From an uncultured Oscillospiraceae bacterium (GTDB lineage Bacteria > Bacillota > Clostridia > Oscillospirales > Oscillospiraceae): a DNA stretch of 64,000 nucleotides. A program made the position numbers and the translations under genes. The first letter of the stretch is position 1; each line of letters starts with the position of its first letter. The notes under the pieces are model-generated. The model was not told the origin of the DNA. It did not search any database and saw only the letters and a list, made by a program, of their open reading frames with translations. Positions 15,366 through 24,123 of this stretch are shown piece after piece. The stretch lies in NCBI GenBank assembly GCA_947629775.1, contig CANRFA010000007.1, positions 1-64,000 on the forward strand, read 5' to 3'.

Positions 15366-16334
15366 CTATTCAGAGAGGGCGCGCAGGTAGTCCCGGTAGC
15401 GTGCGTCCAGAAGAGTGCGGTCGGTCACTCCTGTGGTTGCCCCCACATGTTCGATGGCAATGGAAGCGGTGCAGTTGGCCATCTGCGCGCATTCCCTCAG
15501 AGACATGCCTTCCAGAAGGCCGCAGAGGAAACCGGAGGCAAAGTTGTCTCCCGCGCCGGTGGTGTCAATGCAGGCCGCGTGAGGATAAGCCGGGACGACA
15601 AAACGGGAATCCGCATTGCGCACCAGGCATCCTCTGCTGCCGATCTTCAGGATTACGTTCTTCACGCCCAGGCCATGCAGCGCGTCGGCGATCTCGCCGG
15701 GGTCGCTTTTTCCGGTCAGGGCGCTGGCCTCCGGGTAGTTCGGGAAGAAGAAGTCCACAAGAGGAAGAACGTCCCGAAGATCCTCAAGGGTTTCTCCCCG
15801 CTTGCTGGCCACCATGTCCGCGCAGATGATCATGCCCTGGTCTCTGGCCTGGCGGAAGAGGGGGAGCAGAAAGCTCCGGTCCAGCCTGGGTGTATTGAAG
15901 AAGCTGGCGAAGGAAAGGATCCGGGCGTCCGAGACGGCGGAGAGATCCACATCCTCCGGACCAAACGTCCAGAGACTGCCGTTCCTGTTGTTGATGAAGG
16001 TCCGTTCGCCGTCCTCCCAGATCAGCCCGACGTTGATGGCTGTGGTCTTCGCGGGGTCCTGCCGGATCCAGCTGGTGTCAATGCCGTTTCTGGCGCAGTG
16101 GTCCAGGATCATCCTGGCCGGCGCGTCTGTGCCGGTGCAGCTGATCAGGCGGACGCTGTGTCCCAGCCGGGTCAGGATGGTGGCTTCGTTGAGGGCGTCG
16201 CCCCCTGTGGTCCAGACCATCTGCTCGGCGGGCCAGGAGGCCTGGCGGGCGATATCCGTTGTGACGGGACGGATCTGCAGATCGGTGATGGCAGCGCCAA
16301 CGATGACCACATCCCGGAAATCATTTGCTTTCAT
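15366..16334 (-). CDS. PfkB-family carbohydrate kinase
   Basis: 322 residues of the ribokinase/PfkB fold. The N-terminal substrate motif is WTTGGDALNEATILTRLG; the C-terminal ATP and anion-hole motif is CIDTTGAGDNFASGFLCGLLEGMS, in which the GAGD Asp is the catalytic base. A middle segment ADMVASKRGETLEDLRDVLPLVDFFFPNYPEA is typical. It should phosphorylate a sugar, keto-sugar or sugar acid before cleavage by the class II aldolase encoded upstream. The start at 16334 follows AGGAGG. The exact substrate is not evident. Confidence 0.9.
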   Translation of the reverse strand: MKANDFRDVVIVGAAITDLQIRPVTTDIARQASWPAEQMVWTTGGDALNEATILTRLGHSVRLISCTGTDAPARMILDHCARNGIDTSWIRQDPAKTTAINVGLIWEDGERTFINNRNGSLWTFGPEDVDLSAVSDARILSFASFFNTPRLDRSFLLPLFRQARDQGMIICADMVASKRGETLEDLRDVLPLVDFFFPNYPEASALTGKSDPGEIADALHGLGVKNVILKIGSRGCLVRNADSRFVVPAYPHAACIDTTGAGDNFASGFLCGLLEGMSLRECAQMANCTASIAIEHVGATTGVTDRTLLDARYRDYLRALSE

Positions 16335-16386
16335 GGTTGAGAATCCTCCTGAACTTGGGGCGGGCTCCTTCGGCGGCGCGAGGAAG

Positions 16387-17367
16387 TCAGCGGTCCAGCT
16401 CCTCCGCCATATCGCGGATCAGGGCCACATCCTCGGCAGAGAGGTCAATTTCGGTGGAACGGGTGTTCTGACGGATCTGATCGGCCGTAATGGCTCCGCT
16501 GAGGAGAATGACCTTTTCATCCTGAGCCAGGATCCAGGCCATGTTGATATCCGCGATGGAGCACTGGTACTTTTCCGTGAGGGGCTTGAGCCGATCCAGA
16601 TAATCGAAGACTTTGGGCAGGTTCTCCGGCTGGAACCACTTCTTGGGAATCTGGGCGCCGACGGGCTTGTAGTCCCGGGGCAAAGTGCCGGTGAGCAGCC
16701 CCATCTCCAGGGGAGAGTAGGCCTGAAGGGCGATGCCGTGTTCCTTGCAGATGGGCAGCAGTTCATCCTCTACCGCCCGGTCCAGGACGGAGTATTTGGC
16801 CTGCACGATGTCCAGGTCGCCCCACTTCAGGTACTCCTCCACCTGAGCCGGAGATACGTTGGCGGCGCCGATGGCCCGGATTTTGCCCTGAGCTTTCAGT
16901 TCGTTGAGGACCTCCATGGTTTCGGAGATGGGAGTGAAGTAGGGCTCTACGGATTGCCAGTGGGACATGTACACGTCGATATAGTCCACGCCAAGCCGCT
17001 CCAGAGACCGGTCGATCTCTTCCAGGATGGACTCTCTCGACAGATTCCAGTAGAGCTGCCGGCCGTTGACCTTGTTGAAGAGAGAACCCTTCCGGTCCCA
17101 GACCACGCCGAACTTGGTGATGATGGCGACTTCTTCCCGCTTCATGCCCTTCAGGGCCTCGCCAACCAGGCGCTCGCTGCTGCCGAAGTTGTAGCCGGGA
17201 GCGGTGTCAATCAGGTTGACGCCCAGGGTGGGGGCGGTGCGGATGGTGGCAATGCTGTCGTCGTGATCCTTGTCTCCGCCCCAGGCGGAGCCGCCGCCGA
17301 TGGCCCAGGTGCCAAGGCCCATGCGGGAGACGGGTTTCTCCAGAGAACCGATTCGGATGGTTTTCAT
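16387..17367 (-). CDS. Aldo/keto reductase
   Basis: 326 residues of the AKR TIM-barrel family. The catalytic tetrad is visible as Asp and Tyr in NLIDTAPGYNFGSSERLVGEAL, Lys in IITKFGVVWD and His in VYMSHWQ. Nucleotide-binding residues lie in LLSGAITADQIRQNT near the C-terminus. It probably oxidises or reduces a sugar or polyol with NADP. The start at 17367 follows GGAGGA. It lies between the class II aldolase and PfkB genes with short spacings, inside one operon. Confidence 0.9.
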   Translation of the reverse strand: MKTIRIGSLEKPVSRMGLGTWAIGGGSAWGGDKDHDDSIATIRTAPTLGVNLIDTAPGYNFGSSERLVGEALKGMKREEVAIITKFGVVWDRKGSLFNKVNGRQLYWNLSRESILEEIDRSLERLGVDYIDVYMSHWQSVEPYFTPISETMEVLNELKAQGKIRAIGAANVSPAQVEEYLKWGDLDIVQAKYSVLDRAVEDELLPICKEHGIALQAYSPLEMGLLTGTLPRDYKPVGAQIPKKWFQPENLPKVFDYLDRLKPLTEKYQCSIADINMAWILAQDEKVILLSGAITADQIRQNTRSTEIDLSAEDVALIRDMAEELDR

Positions 17368-17391
17368 TGCAGTTTCCTCCGTTCCAGTGGC

Positions 17392-18240
17392 TTACCGATA
17401 GAGGTCCGGGGCCTTGCCATCGGTGCCGAAGAGAATGATCTTCTCGCTGGCGCGCTGCTTCACGGCGGCGCGGACAGCCCGCTCCAGTTCCAGGAAGGAA
17501 CTGCCGGTGTGCGCCCGAACAGCGTCCATGGCGGCCAGGCACAGTTCCGTGTGGATGTTGATCTTGGTGATCCCCAGGCTGATGGCGGTGCGGATATCGT
17601 CGTCGCCAATGCCGGAAGCGCCATGGAGAACCAGGGGAACGCTGACAGCGTCCCGGACTTTCTCCACCACCTCGAAGTTCAGCTGAGGTTCGGAGGTGTA
17701 GACGCCATGCTGATTGCCGATGGCCACAGCCAGGGAGTCGCAATTTGTGCGGGCCACAAATTCGGCGGCCTGGGAGGGATCCGTATACCGATAGGTGGCA
17801 AGGGCCTCTTCATAGATGGTTTCGTTGCCTACATGGCCCAGCTCGGCCTCGACGGGCACGTTCAGGGGGTGGAAGTAGTCCACGACTTCGCGGGTCAGAC
17901 GGATGTTTTCCTCCAGATCAAAAGCGGAGGCGTCCCGCATGACGGAATTCATGCCGTGGGTGTACGCATTCTGTACGATTTCCAGGCTGCGGCCGTGGTC
18001 CCAGTGGGTGATAACCGGGACGGTCGCCTTTTTCGCCATGGAGACCATCATCCAGCAGAAGTCCTCGAAGACGGTGTTTCCCACAAAGCCGGTGCCGAAG
18101 GAGATGATGACGGGAGCCCGCAGTTCTTCCGCGGCGTCCATCACGCCCATAAGCATTTCGGCGTTCCACACGTTGAAGTGGGGAATGGCGTAGTGTCCCT
18201 CTTTGGCTTTGTTTTCCCAGTATCTGATATCGGCTAACAT
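17392..18240 (-). CDS. Class II fructose-bisphosphate aldolase family protein
   Basis: 282 residues of the zinc-dependent class II aldolase family (fructose-, tagatose- or ketose-bisphosphate aldolase). It begins with the typical YAIPHFNVWNAEM. PVITHWDHGRS holds the catalytic Asp and a zinc His; AELGHVGNET holds the metal-site Glu; LAVAIGNQHGVYTSEP and LVLHGASGIGDDDIRTAISLGITKINIHTEL give the remaining zinc His ligands and phosphate-binding loop. It is shorter than FbaA and closer in size to GatY/KbaY-type aldolases. It should split the phosphorylated ketose made by the PfkB kinase. Confidence 0.9.
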   Translation of the reverse strand: MLADIRYWENKAKEGHYAIPHFNVWNAEMLMGVMDAAEELRAPVIISFGTGFVGNTVFEDFCWMMVSMAKKATVPVITHWDHGRSLEIVQNAYTHGMNSVMRDASAFDLEENIRLTREVVDYFHPLNVPVEAELGHVGNETIYEEALATYRYTDPSQAAEFVARTNCDSLAVAIGNQHGVYTSEPQLNFEVVEKVRDAVSVPLVLHGASGIGDDDIRTAISLGITKINIHTELCLAAMDAVRAHTGSSFLELERAVRAAVKQRASEKIILFGTDGKAPDLYR

Positions 18241-18304
18241 ATTGGTGGCTTCCTTTCCTGATCCTTTTTTCGATTGCGGTTCCAGGGCTGCCTGGCCCCT
18301 CGGG

Positions 18305-19351
18305 TTACAGATCCTCCATGCGGATGACGCCTTTGATGATGTCCGCCTTGCGGCTCAGGGACTCTTCAAAGGCCCGCTGGGATTCGTGATAGTCGTAAAT
18401 ATCGGTCACCATGCTCTTTACATCGAAGCGGCCGGAGGAAATGGCCTCGATGGTCATGGGATAGTTGTTGGCATAGCGGAAGACGGTCTGAATGGAGACT
18501 TCCCGGTTGATGGACAGGAAGTTGATGGGCGTATCGCCGGGGATGGTCCCCACGATCATGATCTTCCCGCCCCGCATGACCAGCCGGGTGGTCTGCCGGG
18601 CCGTGACCGGGTTGCCGGCGGTCTCGAAGACGATGTCCGCGCCCCAGTCGCCCAGCAGTTCATGGACCCGCTCTACAGTGTCTTCCGTTCTGCCGTTGAC
18701 GACTGCCATGGCACCCAGTTTCCGGGCCATTTCCAGGCGCTTGGGAATGACGTCGGAGACCACGATTTCAGAGGCGCCCATGACACGGCAGGCCTGCAGA
18801 GTCATGAGGCCGATGCATCCCGCTCCCAGGATCACGATCTTTTTCCCCGGCTTCACGTCGGCGGTCATGGCGGCGTGCATGCCGACTGCGGCGGGCTCTA
18901 CCAGAGCGCCCTCCATGGTATCCATGTTGTCGGGCAGCCGGTAGGTCAGGGACTCGGGATGGGTGATGTAATTGGTGAGGGCTCCCCGGTAGTTGGGCTG
19001 GGTGGCCAGAAAGTCCACGTCGGGGCAGATATTGTAATGGCCGGAGAGGCAGTAACGGCACTTGCCGCAGGGGACGCCCGGTTCGATGTTCACCCGGTCT
19101 CCAACCCGGAACCGCGTGACTCTGGAACCTGTCTGTACCACCGTACCGGCGCACTCGTGCCCCAGGCCGATCTTCTGATTGGGGTCTTTGGGAGGGATGA
19201 AGGGTCCGCTCTCAAAGCTGTGGATATCGGAGCCGCAGATTCCCACGTACTCCACCTTCAGCAGTACCTCGTCGTCCCTGGGGACGGGGACGGGGGATTC
19301 CTGGATGCGTATGGTACCCGGGGTAACCAGAACCGCTTCCGTATTCTTCAT
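18305..19351 (-). CDS. Zinc-dependent alcohol/polyol dehydrogenase
   Basis: 348 residues of the medium-chain dehydrogenase family, sorbitol/xylitol-dehydrogenase-like. The catalytic zinc site has Cys in GICGSDIHSF and His-Glu in GHECAGTVV. The structural zinc site has four Cys in PCGKCRYCLSGHYNIC. The Rossmann motif is VILGAGCIGLMTLQACRVMGA. The start at 19351 follows AAGGGGAG. It is the first gene of the operon and probably oxidises a polyol to a ketose, which is then phosphorylated and cleaved by the downstream products. Confidence 0.9.
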   Translation of the reverse strand: MKNTEAVLVTPGTIRIQESPVPVPRDDEVLLKVEYVGICGSDIHSFESGPFIPPKDPNQKIGLGHECAGTVVQTGSRVTRFRVGDRVNIEPGVPCGKCRYCLSGHYNICPDVDFLATQPNYRGALTNYITHPESLTYRLPDNMDTMEGALVEPAAVGMHAAMTADVKPGKKIVILGAGCIGLMTLQACRVMGASEIVVSDVIPKRLEMARKLGAMAVVNGRTEDTVERVHELLGDWGADIVFETAGNPVTARQTTRLVMRGGKIMIVGTIPGDTPINFLSINREVSIQTVFRYANNYPMTIEAISSGRFDVKSMVTDIYDYHESQRAFEESLSRKADIIKGVIRMEDL

Positions 19352-19383
19352 GTAACTCGCTCCCCTTTCCGGATTATGGCTTG

Positions 19384-19412
19384 ATTCTAACACCTTGAAA
19401 GTCTGATTTCAA
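19384..19412 (-). promoter_or_regulatory. Promoter and candidate DeoR operator of the polyol dehydrogenase operon
   Basis: Minus strand: TTGAAA (19412-19407), 17-bp spacer, TAGAAT (19389-19384). A dyad TGAAA-N6-TTTCA (19396-19411) overlaps the -35 and spacer, a suitable place for repression by the operon's own DeoR protein. Confidence 0.65.
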
Positions 19413-19443
19413 CACAGAATTACCGAAACACAGACCGGATTTT

Positions 19444-19490
19444 CTGATCAGAAAGGGCGCGTCCATAGAACGCGCCCTTTTTCTGATCAG
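19444..19490 (-). terminator. Terminator of the DAACS symporter gene
   Basis: A very strong hairpin: AAAGGGCGCGT and ACGCGCCCTTT inside longer arms CTGATCAG on both sides. Minus-strand T-rich sequence follows the core. It isolates the symporter gene from the operon promoter at 19384-19412. Confidence 0.85.
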
Positions 19491-19517
19491 AGTGCAGAAA
19501 TGCAGGATCCGCAGGTA

Positions 19518-20858
19518 TTACATTTTGTTGTACTTCTCTACGTCCAGGGTGCCTTCCTTCTTGTTGACGATCACGTTGGTGGCAGCATCGCCGATGACGT
19601 TCAGGGTGATGACAGCCATGCCGGGCAGGTAGTTCATGGCGAGAACCAGGGAGTAGCCGATCAGGCACATCTCGGAACTCATGCCCAGGCCCATCATGAC
19701 AACATAGACCATGGTGGTGCCGGCGACCGGGATGGCCGGGGTACCCACGGCGGTGCAGATGGACAGGAAGGCGGCCAGGCACAGGGTGGCGGGCGTGACA
19801 TTCAGGCCCGCGGCGGTGCCGATAAAGGTGATGGCGCACATGTGCATGGCGGTGGTGCCGTTCATGTTGATGGTCATGCCGGTAGGCAGAACAAAGGAAC
19901 TGATCTCTTCGGAGCAGCCCAGCTCGTTGATGCAGGTGCTGGTGTTCAGCGGCAGGGTGGCGGCGGAGGAGTTGACGGCGGCGGCGAACATGCCGATCTT
20001 GGCGGACTTCTTCAGGAAGGGAATGGGGTTGAGACCGGTGGAGAGCCAGATGCCGATGGGATAGATGGTGACGACCAGAACCAGGCTGACGACGATGGTG
20101 GTGATGATCCAGACCAGCGTGGGGCCGATGTACTCAATGCCGTAGACGGCCAGAGCGCGGGTGATCATGCAGAAGATGGCCAGAGGGGCGACCTTGTCGA
20201 TAAGGAAGTTGAGGAACATCTGAACCACGTCGTTGAGGTTTTCAATGACGTTCTTCAGAGGAGCGGCCTTCTCGCCCATGAAGGTCATGCACAGGCCAAA
20301 GACCACGGCCACGACGACAACGGAGAGAATGGTGTTGTTGGAGCTCATGGCGCTGATGATATTGCTGGGAACCGCGTTTACGACCGTGACGAGGGGGTTA
20401 TAGCCCTCCATGGTGACCAGTTCCGTGGCTTCGGCGCCGGGCAGGGTGACATTGAACCAGCCCATGGACTTGACAAAGTAGGCGGCGCAGCCGGCCAGGG
20501 CGGCGGCAACCACATAGAAGGCCAGGTAGGTGATGAAGGTGCGGCCCGCAATCTTGCCCAGACGCTTGGGGTCTGCCAGGGAGCAGAGGGCCATGATCAG
20601 GGAGGTGAAGACGAGGGGGACGATCATCATCTGCAGGCCGCGCATGAAGAGCTGGCTGATGATGTAGAAGAGGCCGAGCCCCTGAAGGGAGGTAGTGGTG
20701 GTGATATCCTGGAACAGCAGGGCGTCAATGATCTTCCAGGCGCCGCTGTCGCCGATCTGGGCCTTGAGGAACAGGCAGATGAAGCCAACCACAAAGCCGG
20801 CGCCCACCGCAATGAACATGCGTTGGACAATGGAGGATTTCTCTTTTTTCGCTGCCAT
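19518..20858 (-). CDS. Dicarboxylate/amino acid:cation symporter (DAACS family)
   Basis: 446 residues with the hydrophobic pattern of an eight-helix GltP/DctA-type symporter. Family motifs are FMRGLQMMIVPLVFTSLIMALC, the serine-rich hairpin AAVNSSAATLPLNTS, the NMNGTTAMHM segment of helix 7 and GDAATNVIVNKKEGTLD at the C-terminus. The usual aspartate of the NMDG motif is Asn here (NMNG), and residues in the last helix will decide between dicarboxylate, glutamate and neutral amino-acid substrates. The start at 20858 follows AAAGGAG. It is followed by its own strong terminator, so it is a separate unit from the polyol operon. Confidence 0.9.
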   Translation of the reverse strand: MAAKKEKSSIVQRMFIAVGAGFVVGFICLFLKAQIGDSGAWKIIDALLFQDITTTTSLQGLGLFYIISQLFMRGLQMMIVPLVFTSLIMALCSLADPKRLGKIAGRTFITYLAFYVVAAALAGCAAYFVKSMGWFNVTLPGAEATELVTMEGYNPLVTVVNAVPSNIISAMSSNNTILSVVVVAVVFGLCMTFMGEKAAPLKNVIENLNDVVQMFLNFLIDKVAPLAIFCMITRALAVYGIEYIGPTLVWIITTIVVSLVLVVTIYPIGIWLSTGLNPIPFLKKSAKIGMFAAAVNSSAATLPLNTSTCINELGCSEEISSFVLPTGMTINMNGTTAMHMCAITFIGTAAGLNVTPATLCLAAFLSICTAVGTPAIPVAGTTMVYVVMMGLGMSSEMCLIGYSLVLAMNYLPGMAVITLNVIGDAATNVIVNKKEGTLDVEKYNKM

Positions 20859-20900
20859 GATAGCGACACTCCTTTATACAGGTTGGATGGAAACCGGATT

Positions 20901-20937
20901 TCCTTCCGGCGGTGCCCCGACCGGGCTCCCGGAAGGA
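20901..20937. other. Stem-loop between symporter and dehydrogenase genes
   Basis: Arms TCCTTCCGG and CCGGAAGGA with a GC-rich loop. No clear T-run follows on either strand; it may be a weak terminator of the dehydrogenase transcript (21012-22094) or an RNA-processing element. Confidence 0.4.
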
Positions 20938-21011
20938 GCGCAGCTCCGCGTCTTCTCTCCGGAGAGAGGTCAGAGAGGAGAGAAGGAGGGAGGAGGGAGT
21001 TCGGGACGGAT

Positions 21012-22094
21012 TTACTCTTCGTCGTCGAAGTCGTACTGGAAGATGACCTTCACAGCGGACTTGTTGGCCATGGCCTCGAAGCCTTCCTGCCAGTGGGAGA
21101 GGCCCATGCGGTGGGTGATCATGGGCTGAACCCTGATCTGACCGGAGGCGAGCAGACGGATGGCATTGCGCCAGGAGGTGGAGTCGTATGCCATGTGGCC
21201 GATGATGCTCTTGTTCCAGGAGGTGATGTCGTTGATGGAGAACTCCAGAGGCTTGAAGCCCATGCCCACGCGGACCACTTCGCCGTTGGGGCGGAGCATC
21301 TCAATGGCCTGCTTCAGAGCGATATTGGCGCCGGAGCACTCCACGACCAGACCCAGGTTGTCACGGCCGCAGATCTCGGTGCAGCGGGCCACCACGTCCT
21401 CTTTGGATCCGTTCACGCAGTGGGTGGCGCCCAGTTCCATGGCGATGGGGAAGCGGGTGGGGACGTCTTCCTCCAGACCGACCATGACAATATTGACAGC
21501 GCCCATGATGCGGGCGATCTGGACAGAGAACAGGCCCAGAGGACCGGTACCGAAGACCACCACGTCCTGACCGGGAAGCAGGTGAGACTGCTGCGCTACG
21601 GCCTTGTAGGCATTGCAGATGGGGTCCAGAACGGCGGCTTCTTCATATTTGACGCCTTCGGGAATCTCCCACAGCGCATGCTTGTGGATGCGCAGGATCT
21701 CGCCGGGGACCAGGCAGTACTTGGAAAAGCCGCCGCCCCAGGTATTGTTGTCCAGGCCCAGGTTGACCTTCTGCTCGCAGCACAGGAAGTCGCCCATCTC
21801 GCAGGCCGGGCAGACGCCGCAGACGTGGGCGCTGTTGTCCGAGACCACCCGCTGTCCCACGTGCCAGTCGGTCACCTTTTCGCCGACCTCGACGATATCT
21901 CCGGCGAACTCATGCCCGCGGATGGAGTTGAACTCGTCGGAGCCGTTTTCCACCTTGTAGTGCTTCATGTCGGCTCCGCAGATGGCGGCTGCCCGAATCC
22001 GGATGATGACGTCCTCGGGGCCGCAGACCGGTTTGGGAACGTCGATCATGCGGTAGCCGCCAAAGGCCTTGCCGTAGCGTGCCAATGCTTTCAT
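21012..22094 (-). CDS. Zinc-dependent dehydrogenase (threonine/sorbitol dehydrogenase type)
   Basis: 360 residues of the zinc medium-chain dehydrogenase family. The catalytic zinc ligands lie in AAICGADMKHY and RGHEFAGDIVEVG; the structural zinc Cys cluster is CGVCPACEMGDFLCC. The nucleotide motif is VVVFGTGPLGLFSVQIARIMGA. The N-terminus MKALARYGKAFGGYRMIDVPKP is typical. The start at 22094 is preceded by AAAGGA; the frame extends far upstream but those residues are not family-like. A strong promoter lies at 22158-22187. The symporter gene follows after about 150 bases, so the pair may form one uptake and oxidation unit. Confidence 0.88.
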   Translation of the reverse strand: MKALARYGKAFGGYRMIDVPKPVCGPEDVIIRIRAAAICGADMKHYKVENGSDEFNSIRGHEFAGDIVEVGEKVTDWHVGQRVVSDNSAHVCGVCPACEMGDFLCCEQKVNLGLDNNTWGGGFSKYCLVPGEILRIHKHALWEIPEGVKYEEAAVLDPICNAYKAVAQQSHLLPGQDVVVFGTGPLGLFSVQIARIMGAVNIVMVGLEEDVPTRFPIAMELGATHCVNGSKEDVVARCTEICGRDNLGLVVECSGANIALKQAIEMLRPNGEVVRVGMGFKPLEFSINDITSWNKSIIGHMAYDSTSWRNAIRLLASGQIRVQPMITHRMGLSHWQEGFEAMANKSAVKVIFQYDFDDEE

Positions 22095-22454
22095 ATCTCT
22101 CTGTCCTTTCGTTTTTGTTTCCCATCGGGGGCAGATTGTTTTGCGGGAAGTGAGCTCATTATAAGCCCGAAACAAAAGAAAAGTCAACATAAAATCTTTG
22201 AAGCAAAAATTTATCTCTGTTTTTAACAGATTTACGCTTCCGTTTTTGTTGGTTTTGACGAAGAGAAAGCCGGGAACAGCCATGAAGATCCGGATTGCCC
22301 TTCCAGGAAGGCCGCGAGGGGTTCCGGGAGAAGGGGTGGCGGGCCGAAGAGCGGAGGTGCATTGGGGACGGAGCGTGATGGCGTGCCGGATGCCTGCCGT
22401 GAAAGGCGCAGAGAGCAGGAGGCCTGATTCGAGGAAAGAAGGAGGAACAGAAAA
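22095..22454. promoter_or_regulatory. Intergenic region with promoter and small dyad
   Basis: No gene. The dehydrogenase promoter reads on the minus strand TTGACT (22187-22182), 18-bp spacer, TATAAT (22163-22158). Upstream of it a 15-bp dyad TCTGTT-TTT-AACAGA (22216-22230) could bind a regulator. Nothing is recognised in the rest up to 22454. Confidence 0.6.
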
Positions 22455-22480
22455 GGCGCCCCCGCAGAGGCGGAGGCGCC
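22455..22480 (-). terminator. Second hairpin of a tandem terminator
   Basis: GGCGCC arms with an inner CGC/GCG stem, followed on the minus strand by TTTTCTGTTCC. It backs up the stronger hairpin at 22519-22547. Confidence 0.5.
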
Positions 22481-22518
22481 GGGCAATCGGGCGACAGACA
22501 GGGCCTCTGAACAGGAAA

Positions 22519-22547
22519 ACGGCGCTCTGCATGCCACAGAGCGCCGT
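22519..22547 (-). terminator. Terminator of the third zinc dehydrogenase gene
   Basis: Arms ACGGCGCTCTG and CAGAGCGCCGT with a seven-base loop, followed on the minus strand by TTTTCCTGTTC, 37 bases after the stop codon at 22584. Confidence 0.75.
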
Positions 22548-22583
22548 CTTCATATTCGGGGAAGCGGTCAGGTGTCGGGTGTG

Positions 22584-23663
22584 TCAGTCCGGGAAGACCA
22601 CCGCCACTTTGCCGCACTTCCCGCTGGCCATGAGGGCGTAGGCCTCGGAGGCCTTCTCCACCGGGAACTCGTGGGTAATCAGGTCGCCGGGGTGGATTCC
22701 CCAGCGGACCAGATGCTCCACCAGGTCCATCATGCGCCAGGTAGAGGTGACCCAGGAGCCATAGATTGTTTTCTGGGAGTGCATCATGTCCGGGCTGGGG
22801 TTGAGGGAGAGGGTGTTGCCTTCGCCCACCAGGACCACGCGGCCCCAGTCCCGGGTGGCCCGCACAGCGGTCTGCCGTCCGGCGTCGCTGGCGGAGCAGT
22901 CCACGGCCCGCTCCACGCCGTATCCGCCGGTTGCTGCGCGGATCTCGTCCACCACCGTGGCGGAGGGCTTGAACACCAGGTCCACCAGGCCGTGATCCTT
23001 TGCCATCTGAATCCGGTAGTCGTTCATCTCCACCCCGATCAGCTTCTGAGCGCCCATGGCCTTGCAGAGCGTAAGGGTGGCCATGCCCACAGGACCAAGG
23101 CCCACCACCAGGACCGCGTCGTTGCCGCTGATGCCGATCTTCTCCAGAGCCTCGTAGGCGGTGCCGAACCCACAGGCCACGGAGGCGCCATCCTGGAAGG
23201 TCAGCTCGTCCGGCAGGGCGATCAGGTCCTTCTCGTTGCAGAGCACATAGGGCGCCATGCCACCGTTGCGCTGCCAGCCGTAGGCCTGGCGCAGAGGGCT
23301 GGTGCAGGCGATCATGTAGCCCATCCGGCAGTTGTAGCATAGGCCGCAGCCGGAGATGTGGTAGACGATGACCCGGTCGCCCTCCTGGAACTGGCGGCAG
23401 CCGGGGCCCACCTTTACAATCCGGCCGCTGGGCTCGTGGCCGGCCACCGTGCCGGGAATGTAGCCCTCCGGCCCCTTGCCCACATGTTCGCGGTAGATGG
23501 CCCGGATATCCGAGCCGCAGATGGTGCTGGCCCGGGTCGCCACCAGAACCTGGCCGGGCCCGGGCTCCGGGACGTCGAATTCCTTCAGTTCCACGGTGCT
23601 GTTGCCGGGGAGGATGGCCCCGGTCATGACAGAGGGGATTACGTAGCGCAGCGCTGCTCGCAT
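22584..23663 (-). CDS. Zinc-dependent alcohol dehydrogenase, member of the ROK regulon
   Basis: 359 residues of the zinc medium-chain dehydrogenase family. Catalytic zinc ligands are in STICGSDIRAIY and VAGHEPSGRIV; the structural site is GCGLCYNCRMGYMIAC; the nucleotide site is VLVVGLGPVGMATLTLCKAMGA. The start at 23663 follows GGAGG at good spacing. The promoter region carries the same ATTTTGCAAAAT motif as the polyol operon 1.7 kb away, so it is probably controlled by the same ROK repressor and supplies a dehydrogenase step for the same substrate family. Confidence 0.9.
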   Translation of the reverse strand: MRAALRYVIPSVMTGAILPGNSTVELKEFDVPEPGPGQVLVATRASTICGSDIRAIYREHVGKGPEGYIPGTVAGHEPSGRIVKVGPGCRQFQEGDRVIVYHISGCGLCYNCRMGYMIACTSPLRQAYGWQRNGGMAPYVLCNEKDLIALPDELTFQDGASVACGFGTAYEALEKIGISGNDAVLVVGLGPVGMATLTLCKAMGAQKLIGVEMNDYRIQMAKDHGLVDLVFKPSATVVDEIRAATGGYGVERAVDCSASDAGRQTAVRATRDWGRVVLVGEGNTLSLNPSPDMMHSQKTIYGSWVTSTWRMMDLVEHLVRWGIHPGDLITHEFPVEKASEAYALMASGKCGKVAVVFPD

Positions 23664-23729
23664 GACAGATACCTCCAGATCAGAAAGAATGGAGACGGCG
23701 TGGACCGTCTGAGGAAGCATAGGAAACAC

Positions 23730-23767
23730 ATTTTGCATAAACTTTATACTGGTTGATTTTGCAAAAT
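23730..23767. promoter_or_regulatory. ROK operator candidates upstream of the zinc dehydrogenase gene
   Basis: A perfect 12-bp palindrome ATTTTGCAAAAT lies at 23756-23767, and a related ATTTTGCATAA at 23730-23740 follows the likely -10 element TATAAA (minus strand, near 23745-23750). The same two motif forms occur upstream of the polyol operon at 25367-25481. Confidence 0.65.
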
Positions 23768-24040
23768 GAATTTACAAACCAGATTATAGCGATCCCAAGG
23801 GAAAAGTCAAGAGGAACCTGCGGGGAGTTTTATGGGAGCGGGAGGGCATATGCGGGACAGACGGGAGGCGAAGAAGCCGGCATCTCTTCTGCGGCCCCCC
23901 GGAGGGAAAAGCGATCCGCACCGCATGGAGAGGAAGGGGAATGTCCGCTCCGGCTGCGAAGTGTGCGGGACAGCGGCGGGAAGAGGGGCATGGAGCCGGG
24001 GGACGACAACGAGGACCGGAAGCGGCTGGAGGTGCAGAAA
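23768..24040. other. Gap, no gene seen
   Basis: About 270 bases between the dehydrogenase promoter and the ROK terminator. Short open frames are arginine/glycine-rich products of GC-rich sequence with no ribosome site. Confidence 0.5.
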
Positions 24041-24072
24041 GGCCGCCGGCTCCCTGAGAGGGGCCGGCGGCC
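24041..24072 (-). terminator. Terminator of the ROK repressor gene
   Basis: Arms GGCCGCCGGC and GCCGGCGGCC with a loop, followed on the minus strand by TTTCTGC, about 50 bases after the stop codon at 24124. Confidence 0.65.
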
Positions 24073-24123
24073 GAAAATCAGATCGAAGGACAGATCGGGC
24101 GGATCTGGCAGATGACAGAACCG

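Noticed and set aside
15802..22226. Very long plus-strand open frames opposite the dehydrogenase, aldolase and symporter genes
   Set aside because: All mirror recognisable minus-strand enzymes; compositions rich in His/Asp/Gly/Val are typical of antisense frames at this GC content.
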